Positions 45,005-53,131 are shown, counted from the first letter of the stretch. The stretch: DNA of 64,000 nucleotides from JAVJSU01 sp040219275 (GCA_040219275.1 JAVJSU010000038.1:124001-188000), one strand, 5' to 3'. Made by a program: numbers and translations. The notes: generated by a model not told the origin, from the sequence alone.

Positions 45005-46429
45005 ATGTCCACAATAAGACGCTCCCTCACATGGAAGCTCACGCTTGCCTTTGTATTCGTCGCCATGATCGGCGTGATCGTCGTCGGTATCTTCGCACGT
45101 CAATTGACCACCTCCGCCTTTGATCGTCTGCTGACGGATAACAACCGCATCGAATTCACCGAACTCGTGACCGCCTATTATCTGCAAACTGGATCATTGG
45201 ATGGCATAAACGAGTATTTGCGAAATCAGGATCGGGGACGTAACAATCCACAACCGAACAATAATGGGCAACGCAATGGAGGAGGAAATGGGCAAAATGG
45301 GAATGGGCAGAACAACAACCCGCCCCAACGCCAAGCCCCGCCCTTCGCCCTGATAGACACAAACAACATCGCGCTCACTGTCGCGCCCCAATTCCGAGTC
45401 GGCGCAACCGTGCCACAGCAAATTGCGGAGACGCGCATCCCTGTAGAGATTAACGGCGAAACCGTCGCCTATGTCGTCGCGCTTAATCAACCGCCACAAC
45501 GCGACGCAAACGACGAAGCCTTTCTGCAACGCATCACACAGGCGCTGATTATCGGCGTAATCGTCGCCGGTGGTGTGGCACTAATCGCCGGAATTACGTT
45601 GGCGCGGTTACTCACCCGCCCGTTACGTGATCTGACCCATGCCCTGCGCGGGATACGTGCCGGACAGCTCGAACAGAACGTGGCTGTGCGCTCAAAAGAT
45701 GAGATCGGCGCGGTGGTCGAGGCGTTTAATCAGATGAGCGCGGAACTCGCCCACGCCAATCAACTGCGAAAGCAAATGACCGCCGACATCGCCCATGATT
45801 TACGCACGCCCTTGACCGTTATTTCCGGTTATCTGGAAGGCTTGCAGGATGGCACTCTCTCGCCGACCTCCACCCGCTTCCAGACGATGTACGACGAAGC
45901 GCAACATCTGCAACATTTGATCGAAGATTTACGCACGCTCTCGCTCGCGGATTCCGGCGCACTCAAGCTGAACCTGACGACCATCACACCCGATGATCTG
46001 CTCCATGATGTGCAGAAATCCTTCGCACCGCTGGCAGAGCAACAACGCATCCGGCTACAGGTCAAACCATCACCCACCGTGCCAGCCATCATTGCCGACC
46101 CGCAACGCCTGTTACAGGTACTCGGCAACCTCATCAGCAATGCCGTGCGCTACACGCCACAGGGCGGAGAGATTGTCCTTAGCACGATGCAAAACGGCAC
46201 GGATGTACAATTGACCGTCAGCGATACCGGCGCGGGTATCCCGCCGGAGAAATTGGCGCATATCTTTGATCGTTTTTATCGGGTGGATGAATCACGCACA
46301 GATGACAACGGCACGGGGCTGGGACTCGCCATCGCCAAATCCATCGTGGAAGCACACGGCGGCAGTATCTTCGCGGAGAGCATCCCCGGCAAAGGAACAC
46401 ACATGGTCATCCGTTTGCCTGCATCATAA
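45005..46429 (+). CDS. Sensor histidine kinase
   Basis: 474 residues, cognate of the response regulator just upstream (no gap). Two membrane helices at about residues 10-32 and 178-200 flank an extracellular loop rich in Asn, Gly and Gln (about residues 75-110, low complexity). Then come HAMP (LARLLTRPLRDLTHALRGI), the His-box MTADIAHDLRTPLTVISGYLEG, and the ATP-binding domain (NLISNAVRYTPQGG, DTGAGIPPEKLAHIFDRFYR, GTGLGLAIAKSIVEAHGG). The sensed signal cannot be deduced. The Asn-rich sensor loop is unusual. Confidence 0.93.
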   Translation: MSTIRRSLTWKLTLAFVFVAMIGVIVVGIFARQLTTSAFDRLLTDNNRIEFTELVTAYYLQTGSLDGINEYLRNQDRGRNNPQPNNNGQRNGGGNGQNGNGQNNNPPQRQAPPFALIDTNNIALTVAPQFRVGATVPQQIAETRIPVEINGETVAYVVALNQPPQRDANDEAFLQRITQALIIGVIVAGGVALIAGITLARLLTRPLRDLTHALRGIRAGQLEQNVAVRSKDEIGAVVEAFNQMSAELAHANQLRKQMTADIAHDLRTPLTVISGYLEGLQDGTLSPTSTRFQTMYDEAQHLQHLIEDLRTLSLADSGALKLNLTTITPDDLLHDVQKSFAPLAEQQRIRLQVKPSPTVPAIIADPQRLLQVLGNLISNAVRYTPQGGEIVLSTMQNGTDVQLTVSDTGAGIPPEKLAHIFDRFYRVDESRTDDNGTGLGLAIAKSIVEAHGGSIFAESIPGKGTHMVIRLPAS

Positions 46430-46548
46430 ACCAAATAGACACCGTCATCAGCGCCAAAAGACACACATTGATATGACGATCAGTCTGGAAAAACCCGCCA
46501 CCGTTGCTATACTACGGGGATAATTTTGACTATAAAGATTGGGAAATT

Positions 46549-46941
46549 ATGCGCCTTTTTGGATGGAGTTTACTGCTAATTTTAGTGTTGATTGCCGGAT
46601 GCAACGCCAATCCAGCCAGCACCCTGCCCTATGATGATGTGCCACAAAATGGGGATGTAGCACGTGGAGAGGCACTTTTCAGCCAGCAGAACGGCATCGC
46701 GCCTGCTTGCTCTAGCTGTCATACCGAAAATTCCAGCGCCGTGCCGGATTTAGCAGGCTATGGTGCAATCGCCGGAACGCGGGTGGAAGGCGAAGACGCG
46801 CATGAATACACCTTCTATGCCATCGCAGAACCGGGGCGGCATGTGGTGGAAGGCTACGGCAACGCGATGTATAACAAATACGACGATGTACTCTCGCCGC
46901 AGGACTTCGCGGATTTAATCGCCTACATGCTGAGTCTGTAA
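46549..46941 (+). CDS. Lipoprotein monoheme cytochrome c
   Basis: 130 residues with a lipoprotein signal (LLLILVLIAGC, lipobox LIAGC) that should anchor it to the outer face of the membrane. One heme site CSSCHTE and a Met in GNAMYNKYDDV supply both axial ligands, as in soluble class I cytochromes. It resembles small cytochromes that shuttle electrons to oxidases. ATG at 46549 follows GGGAAA. It lies apart from the other cytochrome c at 39167 and is divergent from the VKOR gene. Confidence 0.87.
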   Translation: MRLFGWSLLLILVLIAGCNANPASTLPYDDVPQNGDVARGEALFSQQNGIAPACSSCHTENSSAVPDLAGYGAIAGTRVEGEDAHEYTFYAIAEPGRHVVEGYGNAMYNKYDDVLSPQDFADLIAYMLSL

Positions 46942-46949
46942 GAATATTT

Positions 46950-47035
46950 TTCACCACAGGAACACAGAGGACACGGAGACACAAAGGCATTTTTCTCCGT
47001 GTCCTTGAGCCTTTGTGCTATGTTTTTTGCCCCAA
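46950..47035. repeat. Dispersed CACGGAG/CTCCGTG repeat copy
   Basis: CAC-rich text with ACACGGAGACACAAAGGC followed by CTCCGTGTCC and GCCTTTGTG; the two halves are partly inverted. Related copies lie at 49205-49260, 49865-49950, 51222-51245 and 54240-54306. Confidence 0.55.
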
Positions 47036-47045
47036 ACTGACTGTC

Positions 47046-47540
47046 TTACGCCTCGTCGCTGTTGAGCGATCTCCACAGGCGATAACCCGATAGCAAAAAC
47101 AGCACGGTAATCAGGGCTTCATGCGTCAAGCACCACGGGCAATACGCCTCGATGAAAACCGCCTGCACATAAATCAGGTACATCGAGAACAAAAACGCGA
47201 ACAACACCACGCCGAAAATCAGCGTCACGCCAAATTCACGCAACATCTCCACACGCGGTTCGAGAATCAGCAAACTCAGCACGATTAAATTGGTCGCCAA
47301 TCCCAACCATGCAATCGGAATGCCCGCAAGCTCGGAATAGGCGCTATTCAGCACCACACCACAATCAAAGCTCCCCGTGTTCAAACAGATAGCAGGTTCA
47401 CCGCTATCAATTTTGAGGTAGCTCAGATAGGCGCTGATGAAAATGGCGAAAAAGAGGACGACAAAACTCAGCGTCCGTGCGGAAAGGCTGAAGCGACTTG
47501 AGGTCGAAGCCATGTCGATCTGTTCAGTGTTCGTAGCCAC
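47046..47540 (-). CDS. Vitamin K epoxide reductase (VKOR) family protein
   Basis: 164-residue membrane protein with four hydrophobic segments. The loop Cys pair is CLNTGSFDCGVVL and the redox motif is AYCPWCL, giving the four-Cys arrangement of bacterial VKOR, which reoxidises disulfide-forming enzymes and transfers electrons to quinone. The neighbouring flavoprotein disulfide reductase (48-49 kb, same strand) may be functionally related, but no DsbA-like partner is fused here. Start: GTG at 47540 four bases after GAGGG; ATG at 47513 or TTG at 47558 are alternatives. Confidence 0.87.
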   Translation of the reverse strand: MATNTEQIDMASTSSRFSLSARTLSFVVLFFAIFISAYLSYLKIDSGEPAICLNTGSFDCGVVLNSAYSELAGIPIAWLGLATNLIVLSLLILEPRVEMLREFGVTLIFGVVLFAFLFSMYLIYVQAVFIEAYCPWCLTHEALITVLFLLSGYRLWRSLNSDEA

Positions 47541-47653
47541 AATTCCCTCTATTATCAACTCATGTTTGGCAATCTAATATGCACATTATACCAAGCGACA
47601 ATGAATAGACCTACCATTGACCGCGCCAGCAACCCGCATAATTTACAGACTTT

Positions 47654-49111
47654 TTACACGTCGTCGTGCCGATCTAACCGTTCCCATTCCGCCGCCCGCA
47701 CCCGCGCCAATGCCCGCCATTCCGCCGCCACCGGCACAACGCCCAATTCCCGCACGATCTGGCGCGCCGCCAACCCGACAATCGCCGCAAATGTGGGATA
47801 CGCCAATTCCAGCGAAGCCAGCTTATCGACGGTCAATTCGCCTGCCATGCCCGCAGAGACGATCTGCACCACCTCTACAGCCTGCTCACCGACCACATGC
47901 GCGCCGATGACCTGCTGAGTCTGCTTATCGACGATCAATTTGCAGAAGCCCACCGTGCGCCCATCAATCACGGCGCGATCAAGCTCCGAATACGGCACCT
48001 TGGCGACGATAACATCGTGACTCTCGCGGGCTTGCGCTTCCGTCATGCCCACGCCCGCATATTCGGGATCGGTGAAGCCGCCATGTGGCACCAGCGTATG
48101 ATGAATCTCCACATCGTCCGGCAACAGCGCATTTTCGACTGCCGTGCGTGCCTGCATACTCGCGCTTTGCACCAGCATCATTTTGCCCGTAATATCCCCT
48201 GCCGCGTAAATATGGGGCACACTTGTCCGCAAATAATCATCGACTTTGATGTAACTTTTCTCGACTTCCACGCCCGCCGAGTCCAAGCCGAGATGATCGA
48301 CATTACCGGGCCAACCCACGGAGAGAATCACCGCTTCAGCTTCACAAGTTGCTTCGCCTTCGTCCGTGGAATATATCAGCGACAAGCCCTCGTCTATTTT
48401 CTCGACACGCTCAATCCCCTTGATGCCTAAGAGCATGTTGATGCCCGACTCTTCGAGTTGCTCCGCCATCAAATCCGCAACAGACCGATCTTCCGTCAGC
48501 AAAATGCGCGGGGCAATATCCACCAGCGTGACCTCACTGCCGAACGCCTCAAAAATCGACGCAAGCTGACAGCCTGTCGCGCCCGTGCCGACGATTGCGA
48601 CAGATTTTGGCAAATGGTCAAGCCGCCACACATCGCTATGAGTCAGCGTGAATTCCGCGCCGGGGAACGGCAACTTGCGCGCATGTCCACCCACGCAAAT
48701 GATAATACGCTCGCCCTGCACCGTGTCCCCATTGCCGAGTTGCAGAGTGTGCGCGTCGACAAAGTGTGTATCGCCTGCTTCGCTATAGACCTGAATCTCC
48801 ATGTCCATCAGATGGTCGAGCAGTTGTTTTTTCTCATGCACCAGATAGACGACCTGTTGCGTCCGTGCCAGTACATCACGGAAATTCACTTCCGGCTTCG
48901 GCGCGGATAAGCCATAGAGCGCGAACTGTTCCGCATCGCGCACCAGACGGGCGGCTTTCGCCAGCGAACGCGTCGGCACACAGCCATCATTGGTACACGT
49001 CCCGCCCAGTCGATTGCGTTCGATCAAGGCGACGGACGCGCCCAATTCACGCGCCCGTAACGCCGCTGTCACCCCCGCCGGACCGCCCCCCAACACCACC
49101 ACATCAAACAT
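47654..49111 (-). CDS. Pyridine nucleotide-disulfide oxidoreductase (Lpd/MerA-like)
   Basis: 485-residue FAD/NAD(P) reductase. N-terminal FAD fold DVVVLGGGPAGVTAALRA, redox Cys pair C39 and C44 in GGTCTNDGCVPTR, NAD fold SVAIVGTGATGCQLASIFEAFG, and YAAGDITGKMMLVQSASM. The catalytic His-Glu segment near the C-terminus, normally HPT with Glu, reads LAYPTFAAIVGLAARQIV, so the proton-relay His is replaced by Tyr. It is therefore probably not a standard dihydrolipoyl dehydrogenase; a quinone-linked or mercuric-like role is possible. VKOR lies immediately downstream. Confidence 0.83.
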   Translation of the reverse strand: MFDVVVLGGGPAGVTAALRARELGASVALIERNRLGGTCTNDGCVPTRSLAKAARLVRDAEQFALYGLSAPKPEVNFRDVLARTQQVVYLVHEKKQLLDHLMDMEIQVYSEAGDTHFVDAHTLQLGNGDTVQGERIIICVGGHARKLPFPGAEFTLTHSDVWRLDHLPKSVAIVGTGATGCQLASIFEAFGSEVTLVDIAPRILLTEDRSVADLMAEQLEESGINMLLGIKGIERVEKIDEGLSLIYSTDEGEATCEAEAVILSVGWPGNVDHLGLDSAGVEVEKSYIKVDDYLRTSVPHIYAAGDITGKMMLVQSASMQARTAVENALLPDDVEIHHTLVPHGGFTDPEYAGVGMTEAQARESHDVIVAKVPYSELDRAVIDGRTVGFCKLIVDKQTQQVIGAHVVGEQAVEVVQIVSAGMAGELTVDKLASLELAYPTFAAIVGLAARQIVRELGVVPVAAEWRALARVRAAEWERLDRHDDV

Positions 49112-49204
49112 CGCACCCTCACTTCGCTATGTGAACACCAATACCCCAAGCATAATCCATCCCGATGAACTTTGCCTGAGTTATGGTTTAATAGTGAGTG
49201 CGAA

Positions 49205-49260
49205 AGAGAAAAGCGTAACGCGGAGACGCAAAGATACAAAGGCGCAAAGAAAGAAAAACA
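49205..49260 (-). repeat. Dispersed CTCTGCG-type repeat, inverted copy
   Basis: GCGGAGACGCAAAGATAC and GGCGCAAAGAAAG here are the reverse complement of the CTTTGCGCC...CTCTGCG text found on the plus strand at 49865-49950. The two copies face each other across the gene at 49262-49828. Confidence 0.6.
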
Positions 49261-49261
49261 A

Positions 49262-49828
49262 ATGTCAGCGAATTCACCTTCATCAACTACAAAATCCAGA
49301 CTCTTGAAAATGCTTATTGTGGGCATTCCGGCACTCTTCGCCGGGTTTCTGGTATGTTCCCAACTCTCATCGCTTGAACCGCTGATGTCCTACATCCTCA
49401 ACAGACCACGCGTAACACTTGATGCGGAAGGAGTGACAACGGTGTGCGGACAGTTACAATTTCCAGCAGACGATCCATTTTGTGCAAATCCAGACCAACA
49501 AAATACAATCACCCTTCGAGATGCTTTACGGCGTGTCTACCCTGTCGAGGATACCAATTATGCCGCTTTAACACCGCTGTTGAGTGTCTATCCGTCAACA
49601 ACCTCTCCGCAATGCACGCCAAAATCATCAAGTCGCTGGGATGTTTCCGCCCTGGATAATTGCCCTGCGCTCGACAATTGTTTGGATCGTGGGATCGACT
49701 TAACGTGTACGTTTTACATCAATTCACTTGGTACAACGTCTTTAAGATTATTTTTTGATCGCAACTCAGGCAACATCACGCGCTATGATGTGGCAATTCA
49801 AAGTGAGACAGAAACGGATGCGGATTAA
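49262..49828 (+). CDS. Hypothetical exported Cys-containing protein
   Basis: 188 residues with an N-terminal hydrophobic helix (KMLIVGIPALFAGFLVCSQL, about residues 16-35) that acts as signal or anchor. The outside part has seven Cys (among them VCGQLQF, FCANPD, NCPALDNCL, LTCTF), suggesting disulfides, and no motif that I recognise. The gene lies between two inverted copies of the dispersed CTCTGCG repeat and just upstream of the IS110 element. The ribosome site is weak (AAAGAAAG). ATG at 49262 is chosen as the first after the repeat. Confidence 0.6.
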   Translation: MSANSPSSTTKSRLLKMLIVGIPALFAGFLVCSQLSSLEPLMSYILNRPRVTLDAEGVTTVCGQLQFPADDPFCANPDQQNTITLRDALRRVYPVEDTNYAALTPLLSVYPSTTSPQCTPKSSSRWDVSALDNCPALDNCLDRGIDLTCTFYINSLGTTSLRLFFDRNSGNITRYDVAIQSETETDAD

Positions 49829-49864
49829 TCACGATTTTACGTAATACAAAGGGTGCGAACTAAA

Positions 49865-49950
49865 AAATCCCTCAGATCTCTTTGCGCCTTCGTGCCTTAG
49901 AGCCTTTGTATTATGCTTTTTTTCTCTGCGTTTCTCTGCGCTCCCTGCGT
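49865..49950 (+). repeat. Dispersed repeat, left part interrupted by IS110 element
   Basis: CTTTGCGCC...GCCTTTGTATTATGC...CTCTGCG...CTCCCTGCGT. It ends at 49950 where the IS element begins; joining 49950 with 51222 gives a continuous GCGTCTTTGCGTTATG text that closely matches the intact copy at 54270-54295. Confidence 0.7.
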
Positions 49951-49954
49951 CTCA

Positions 49955-49960
49955 TATATT
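49955..49960 (+). promoter_or_regulatory. -10 half of the IS circle-junction promoter
   Basis: TATATT in the left end. Together with TTGACT at 51201-51206 in the right end, the joined circle has a 17-base spacer (13 right-end bases, CT core, CA). The promoter would exist only in the excised circle and would fire into the bridge RNA and transposase. Confidence 0.7.
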
Positions 49961-50001
49961 AGATACAAGACCAAATTGGGTAGACTAAGTCTGTAACCAA
50001 T

Positions 50002-50141
50002 CATGTCAGATACAACCGTTTGCGTCTGATAGCTGAGACTATGCCGCAAAGATAGTTGACTGATGTGAGTAGGACAGACACCAAGCCTGAACCGTATCTA
50101 GTCGCTGAGACGACGTATCCTATGAGGCAAGGCTGGGTCTG
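50002..50141 (+). ncRNA. IS110 bridge RNA (target-binding and donor-binding loops)
   Basis: Two stem-loops precede the transposase. Target loop, 50002-50067: outer stem CATGTCAG/CTGATGTG (50002-50009 with 50060-50067) plus CAAC/GTTG, left guide TGCGTCT (50021-50027), inner hairpin ATAG-CTGAGA-CTAT, right guide CGCAAAG (50045-50051). Donor loop, 50075-50141: stem CAGAC-CC-AGCC/GGCT-GG-GTCTG, left guide GTATCT (50094-50099), inner hairpin GTCG-CTGAGA-CGAC, right guide TATGAG (50121-50126). The left target guide equals the left flank plus core (49946-49952); the right target guide is complementary to core plus right flank (51220-51226). Donor guides match the right end plus core (51216-51221) and the core plus left end (49951-49956). 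This is the architecture known for IS621 bridge RNA. Ends of the transcript are approximate. Confidence 0.85.
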
Positions 50142-50190
50142 CCCACTGGGTTTTTATTATATAGTCAATTTAAACCAAAGGCAGAAACCC

Positions 50191-51192
50191 ATGATAAGCC
50201 ATTATGTTGGTATCGACATTGCACTCAATTCCGCGACTGTGGCATGGCAAGAGTCTGACAAGTCCTCCGTGACCGTGATCGAGATTGCCCAAAGCCGTGA
50301 CGGGTATCAACACTTGCTACACAACTTGAAACAACTCGCTCCCGTCAGTCAGATACAAATTGTCATGGAAGCCACCAGCACTTATTGGATGGACTTAGCA
50401 TATGTGCTGTATGATGCCGGATTTCAAGTCAGTGTCGTCAATCCCTCGCAACCCAAATACTTTGCACAAATGCGTTTACAACGTGCCAAAACAGATGCGA
50501 TTGATGCGGTCATGCTCATGGACTATGCTCAATCCCAACAGCCTGATCTCTGGACACCGCCTCCTGCCATTTGTGAGCAATTACGTCAATATCTGACCTA
50601 TCGTCAGCAACTGATTGAAATGCAAACGCAAGTTCGCAATCAACATCATGCCCTTAAACAAAATCCGAATGCCGATACCGGAATTCTCGCTCGCATGACA
50701 CACCGATTATCTGCACTCTCCGCCGAAATCAAACAACTCGCAAAAGATATTGACCACCTTTTACACACCGATCATGACTGGGCAGTTGCTGTGGACTGCC
50801 TCATGTCCATCCCCGGCATTAGCACCATCTCAACGGCATGGTTACTGGTGGCAACACACGGCTTTGAACGCTGTGATACCCCTGAACAAGCCGTTGCTTT
50901 TGCTGGACTTGCGCCACATCCACAACAGTCGGGTAGCTCCAAAAATAGTTATCGTTCGATTGGAGGTAGTGGGCATCAAGCCTTACGCAATACTCTGTAT
51001 ATGGCTTCTGCTCCCGCCTCGCGCTTCAATCCCATTCTCAAGCCCTATTATGAAAAATTGCTTGCACGCGGTAAAGCCAAGAAAGTTGCACGCTGTGCTG
51101 TCGCCCGCAAACTGATTCATATTGCCTGGGCTTGTGTCACTAAACAACGCCTCTTTGACCCTAATTTTCAGCAACAACTCCAAGTCGCTTGA
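50191..51192 (+). CDS. IS110-family transposase (DEDD recombinase)
   Basis: 333-residue recombinase. N-terminal RuvC-like DEDD domain: Asp in VGIDIALN, Glu in VMEATSTYW, and two Asp in KTDAIDA. The C-terminal Transposase_20 domain has the helix-hairpin MSIPGISTISTAWLL, FAGLAPHPQQSGSS and the catalytic Ser segment SIGGSGHQALRNTLYMAS. It works with the bridge RNA to recombine donor and target DNA at the CT core. ATG at 50191 is chosen since the protein family begins at GIDIA; the longer frame from 50056 would cross the guide RNA. It appears intact, with no frameshift. Confidence 0.95.
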   Translation: MISHYVGIDIALNSATVAWQESDKSSVTVIEIAQSRDGYQHLLHNLKQLAPVSQIQIVMEATSTYWMDLAYVLYDAGFQVSVVNPSQPKYFAQMRLQRAKTDAIDAVMLMDYAQSQQPDLWTPPPAICEQLRQYLTYRQQLIEMQTQVRNQHHALKQNPNADTGILARMTHRLSALSAEIKQLAKDIDHLLHTDHDWAVAVDCLMSIPGISTISTAWLLVATHGFERCDTPEQAVAFAGLAPHPQQSGSSKNSYRSIGGSGHQALRNTLYMASAPASRFNPILKPYYEKLLARGKAKKVARCAVARKLIHIAWACVTKQRLFDPNFQQQLQVA

Positions 51193-51200
51193 TTTTATCC

Positions 51201-51206
51201 TTGACT
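51201..51206 (+). promoter_or_regulatory. -35 half of the IS circle-junction promoter
   Basis: TTGACT near the right end; pairs with TATATT at 49955-49960 when the ends are joined (17-base spacer). Confidence 0.7.
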
Positions 51207-51221
51207 TTCAATACAGTATCT

Positions 51222-51245
51222 TTGCGTTATGCTTTTATTCGCTCC
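51222..51245 (+). repeat. Dispersed repeat, right part after IS110 element
   Basis: TTGCGTTATGCTTTTATTC continues the interrupted repeat; compare the intact TGCGTTATGTTTTTATT at 54290-54306. Confidence 0.7.
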
Positions 51246-51246
51246 G

Positions 51247-52323
51247 CTATGCCTTCAAAAAATCGTGATCCAAACTTGCCGTAACACTCGCAATCGACAA
51301 ATAACCCTCCTCAAGCGTGGGCATGTGCGCGGGGTTGATGTCGGTTTTGAGGTAGAAACTGCACTCCGTCGCGTGGTCAATGCCCTCCTGCGCGGAAAAG
51401 AGTGCCGCGTGCAAACAGCCCAGCAATGAACTCGCCTGCGACCCGACCATCACGCCCTTGTTCGCCGTCCGTGCCATATTGAGGATGCACCGCCCCTCGC
51501 TGAAGCCATTTCGTGCCGTCTTGATGTTGAAGATGTCCACCGTGTCGAACGCCAATTCGCGCTCCACATCCGTCGCGGTGAAGCACGAATCGTCGCCGAT
51601 GAGCGGCATGTGCGTTTGGCTATGCAGGGATTGCCGTTCAAGCAGTTGATGCACGGGCAGAGCTTCCTCGCAATACAGCACGCCCATCTCATGTAATTCT
51701 GCCAGCACATCCGGCGCGTTTTCTGCGGTCAGACATTGATTGGCATCCACGTAAAAATCAGCCGATGGAAAGGCGTTTTGCAATTCGGCGATGGTGGCGA
51801 TCTCCTGCAGGATGGCTTTGCCCACCTTGACCTTAAACACGCGCACACCCGCCTCGAACATCGCGCCCACGTCGCTAAGTACCTCGTCTTTACCGCCCGT
51901 GCTGACGATATAACTGACGCGCACGGCATCTTTCGTCACATTGAGCAGACTCGCCAGCGAAACACCTTGCGATTGCGCCAGCGCGGAATGCAACGCCATG
52001 TTCAGCGCACCTTTCGCTGTGTTGTTGTTCTTGATGATGCTCACGCGCTCATCCAGCGAGTCAATATCCGCCAGCGAATTGACCACCTGACCGATGATTT
52101 TCGGCGTGAAATGGTCGGCGACAATCGCCAGCACCGATTCTTGCGTTTCGCCGTAGATGGTCGGGCGCGGGGTGGATTCCGCCATGCCCTGTGCGCCATC
52201 ACTGAGCGTCACAGTAATCAACACATGATCCAGCGCGTTGAGTTCATGCCCTTTGCCCCATGCCAGCGCCCCCTTGAGCGGCACATCATAGCGCACCGCG
52301 TCGATCCGCTCGATTTCAGGCAT
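51247..52323 (-). CDS. Enolase-superfamily (mandelate racemase/muconate lactonizing) enzyme
   Basis: 358 residues. The MR/MLE active site is visible: VFKVKVGK (KxK), metal Asp in FYVDANQ, metal Glu in YCEEALP, metal Asp in IGDDSC and base Lys in FNIKTARNG. This set fits dipeptide epimerase, cycloisomerase or o-succinylbenzoate-type members; which one cannot be told. Its ATG overlaps the end of the upstream P-loop gene by 8 bases, so it is translationally coupled to the hicdh-containing segment of the lysine cluster, but no lysine-pathway step needs it. Confidence 0.85.
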   Translation of the reverse strand: MPEIERIDAVRYDVPLKGALAWGKGHELNALDHVLITVTLSDGAQGMAESTPRPTIYGETQESVLAIVADHFTPKIIGQVVNSLADIDSLDERVSIIKNNNTAKGALNMALHSALAQSQGVSLASLLNVTKDAVRVSYIVSTGGKDEVLSDVGAMFEAGVRVFKVKVGKAILQEIATIAELQNAFPSADFYVDANQCLTAENAPDVLAELHEMGVLYCEEALPVHQLLERQSLHSQTHMPLIGDDSCFTATDVERELAFDTVDIFNIKTARNGFSEGRCILNMARTANKGVMVGSQASSLLGCLHAALFSAQEGIDHATECSFYLKTDINPAHMPTLEEGYLSIASVTASLDHDFLKA

Positions 52324-53131
52324 AATTCACCATCTCCTTGACTATCAGCGCCACTTGCTCCGCGACTGCTTCCGGCGTGAGGTTGTCCGTCTGTAAATAG
52401 CGATAGCGCGCATGGTCAAGTTGCACCGGCGCGAGATCATAATTTTCCGCTTCCGCCCGCAAAATCGTCAACGCCTGTGGGGAAATTCCGCCCGCGTTGA
52501 GCGCCTGCAATGCAACTGCCTGCAACGCTTCCGGCAGAAAATCCACATCGGCGCTCCCCGTTGCATGGTCAAATTTATCATCTCGCGAGGACAGCCGTTT
52601 TAAGCGCGTGATCGGGTTGACTGCTAACTCAACCACCTGCCAGCGCGGGCAATTTTCCAGCGCAAATCGGATTTCTGCCTCGCCACGCACGCCTTCGGAG
52701 ATGATCGTTTCGCCGGTATGTCCCGCATAATGCAACCATGCGAATGCCTGCGCGATCCCGCCGGAAAAATACTGTGCGAAGTTGCGCGTGTAAAAAAAGC
52801 GTCGCACACGGTCACTCACGGGCTGAATGTGTTCACCGAGAAGAGTCTGAGCCGTCGGAATGACAATAAAATCCGCGATTTCCCGCCGTGACGGGAGTTG
52901 ATCGCCATACGCCAATTCGCCAGCCTCGCGCCGTGTTGCCAGCGCGTTCAAAGTGGTGGATTTTCCCGTTCCCGTCAGCGCGACGAGCATCAACACAGGT
53001 AAGGTCATCAGCGGTTGGCTATCCGCCTGTGGCGCAAAGTAAATCTGCGGATATGTCGCAAAAAATGCCTCACGTTGTGCCTGCGGAAGTTGCGGCAGAA
53101 CGCTATCCAGAAAATAATGTACGTCGATCAT
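52316..53131 (-). CDS. P-loop NTPase of lysine cluster segment
   Basis: 271 residues with a Walker A LVALTGTGKSTTL near residues 49-60 and no strong further motif; the remaining sequence resembles small P-loop kinases or GTPase-like proteins (VISEG near the middle). It begins by the ATGA overlap with the hicdh stop and ends overlapping the enolase-superfamily start, so the three are cotranscribed. Substrate unknown; nucleoside or adenylate-type phosphoryl transfer is possible. Confidence 0.7.
   Translation of the reverse strand: MIDVHYFLDSVLPQLPQAQREAFFATYPQIYFAPQADSQPLMTLPVLMLVALTGTGKSTTLNALATRREAGELAYGDQLPSRREIADFIVIPTAQTLLGEHIQPVSDRVRRFFYTRNFAQYFSGGIAQAFAWLHYAGHTGETIISEGVRGEAEIRFALENCPRWQVVELAVNPITRLKRLSSRDDKFDHATGSADVDFLPEALQAVALQALNAGGISPQALTILRAEAENYDLAPVQLDHARYRYLQTDNLTPEAVAEQVALIVKEMVNYA

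Larger units (their letters stand above)
49951..51219 (+). mobile_element. IS110-family insertion sequence with bridge RNA
   Basis: About 1.27 kb. The boundaries are set by four criteria: a CT core dinucleotide at both junctions (49951-49952 and 51220-51221); rebuilding of the dispersed repeat when flanks are joined; guide matches in the left leader; and creation of a promoter when the ends are joined. Contents: a 240-base non-coding left end, one transposase gene at 50191-51192 and a 27-base right end. No terminal inverted repeats are seen, as expected for IS110. Confidence 0.85.

Noticed and set aside
50056..50190. N-terminal extension of the IS110 transposase from 50056
   Set aside because: It would read through both guide-RNA loops and has no family similarity before the GIDIALN start.
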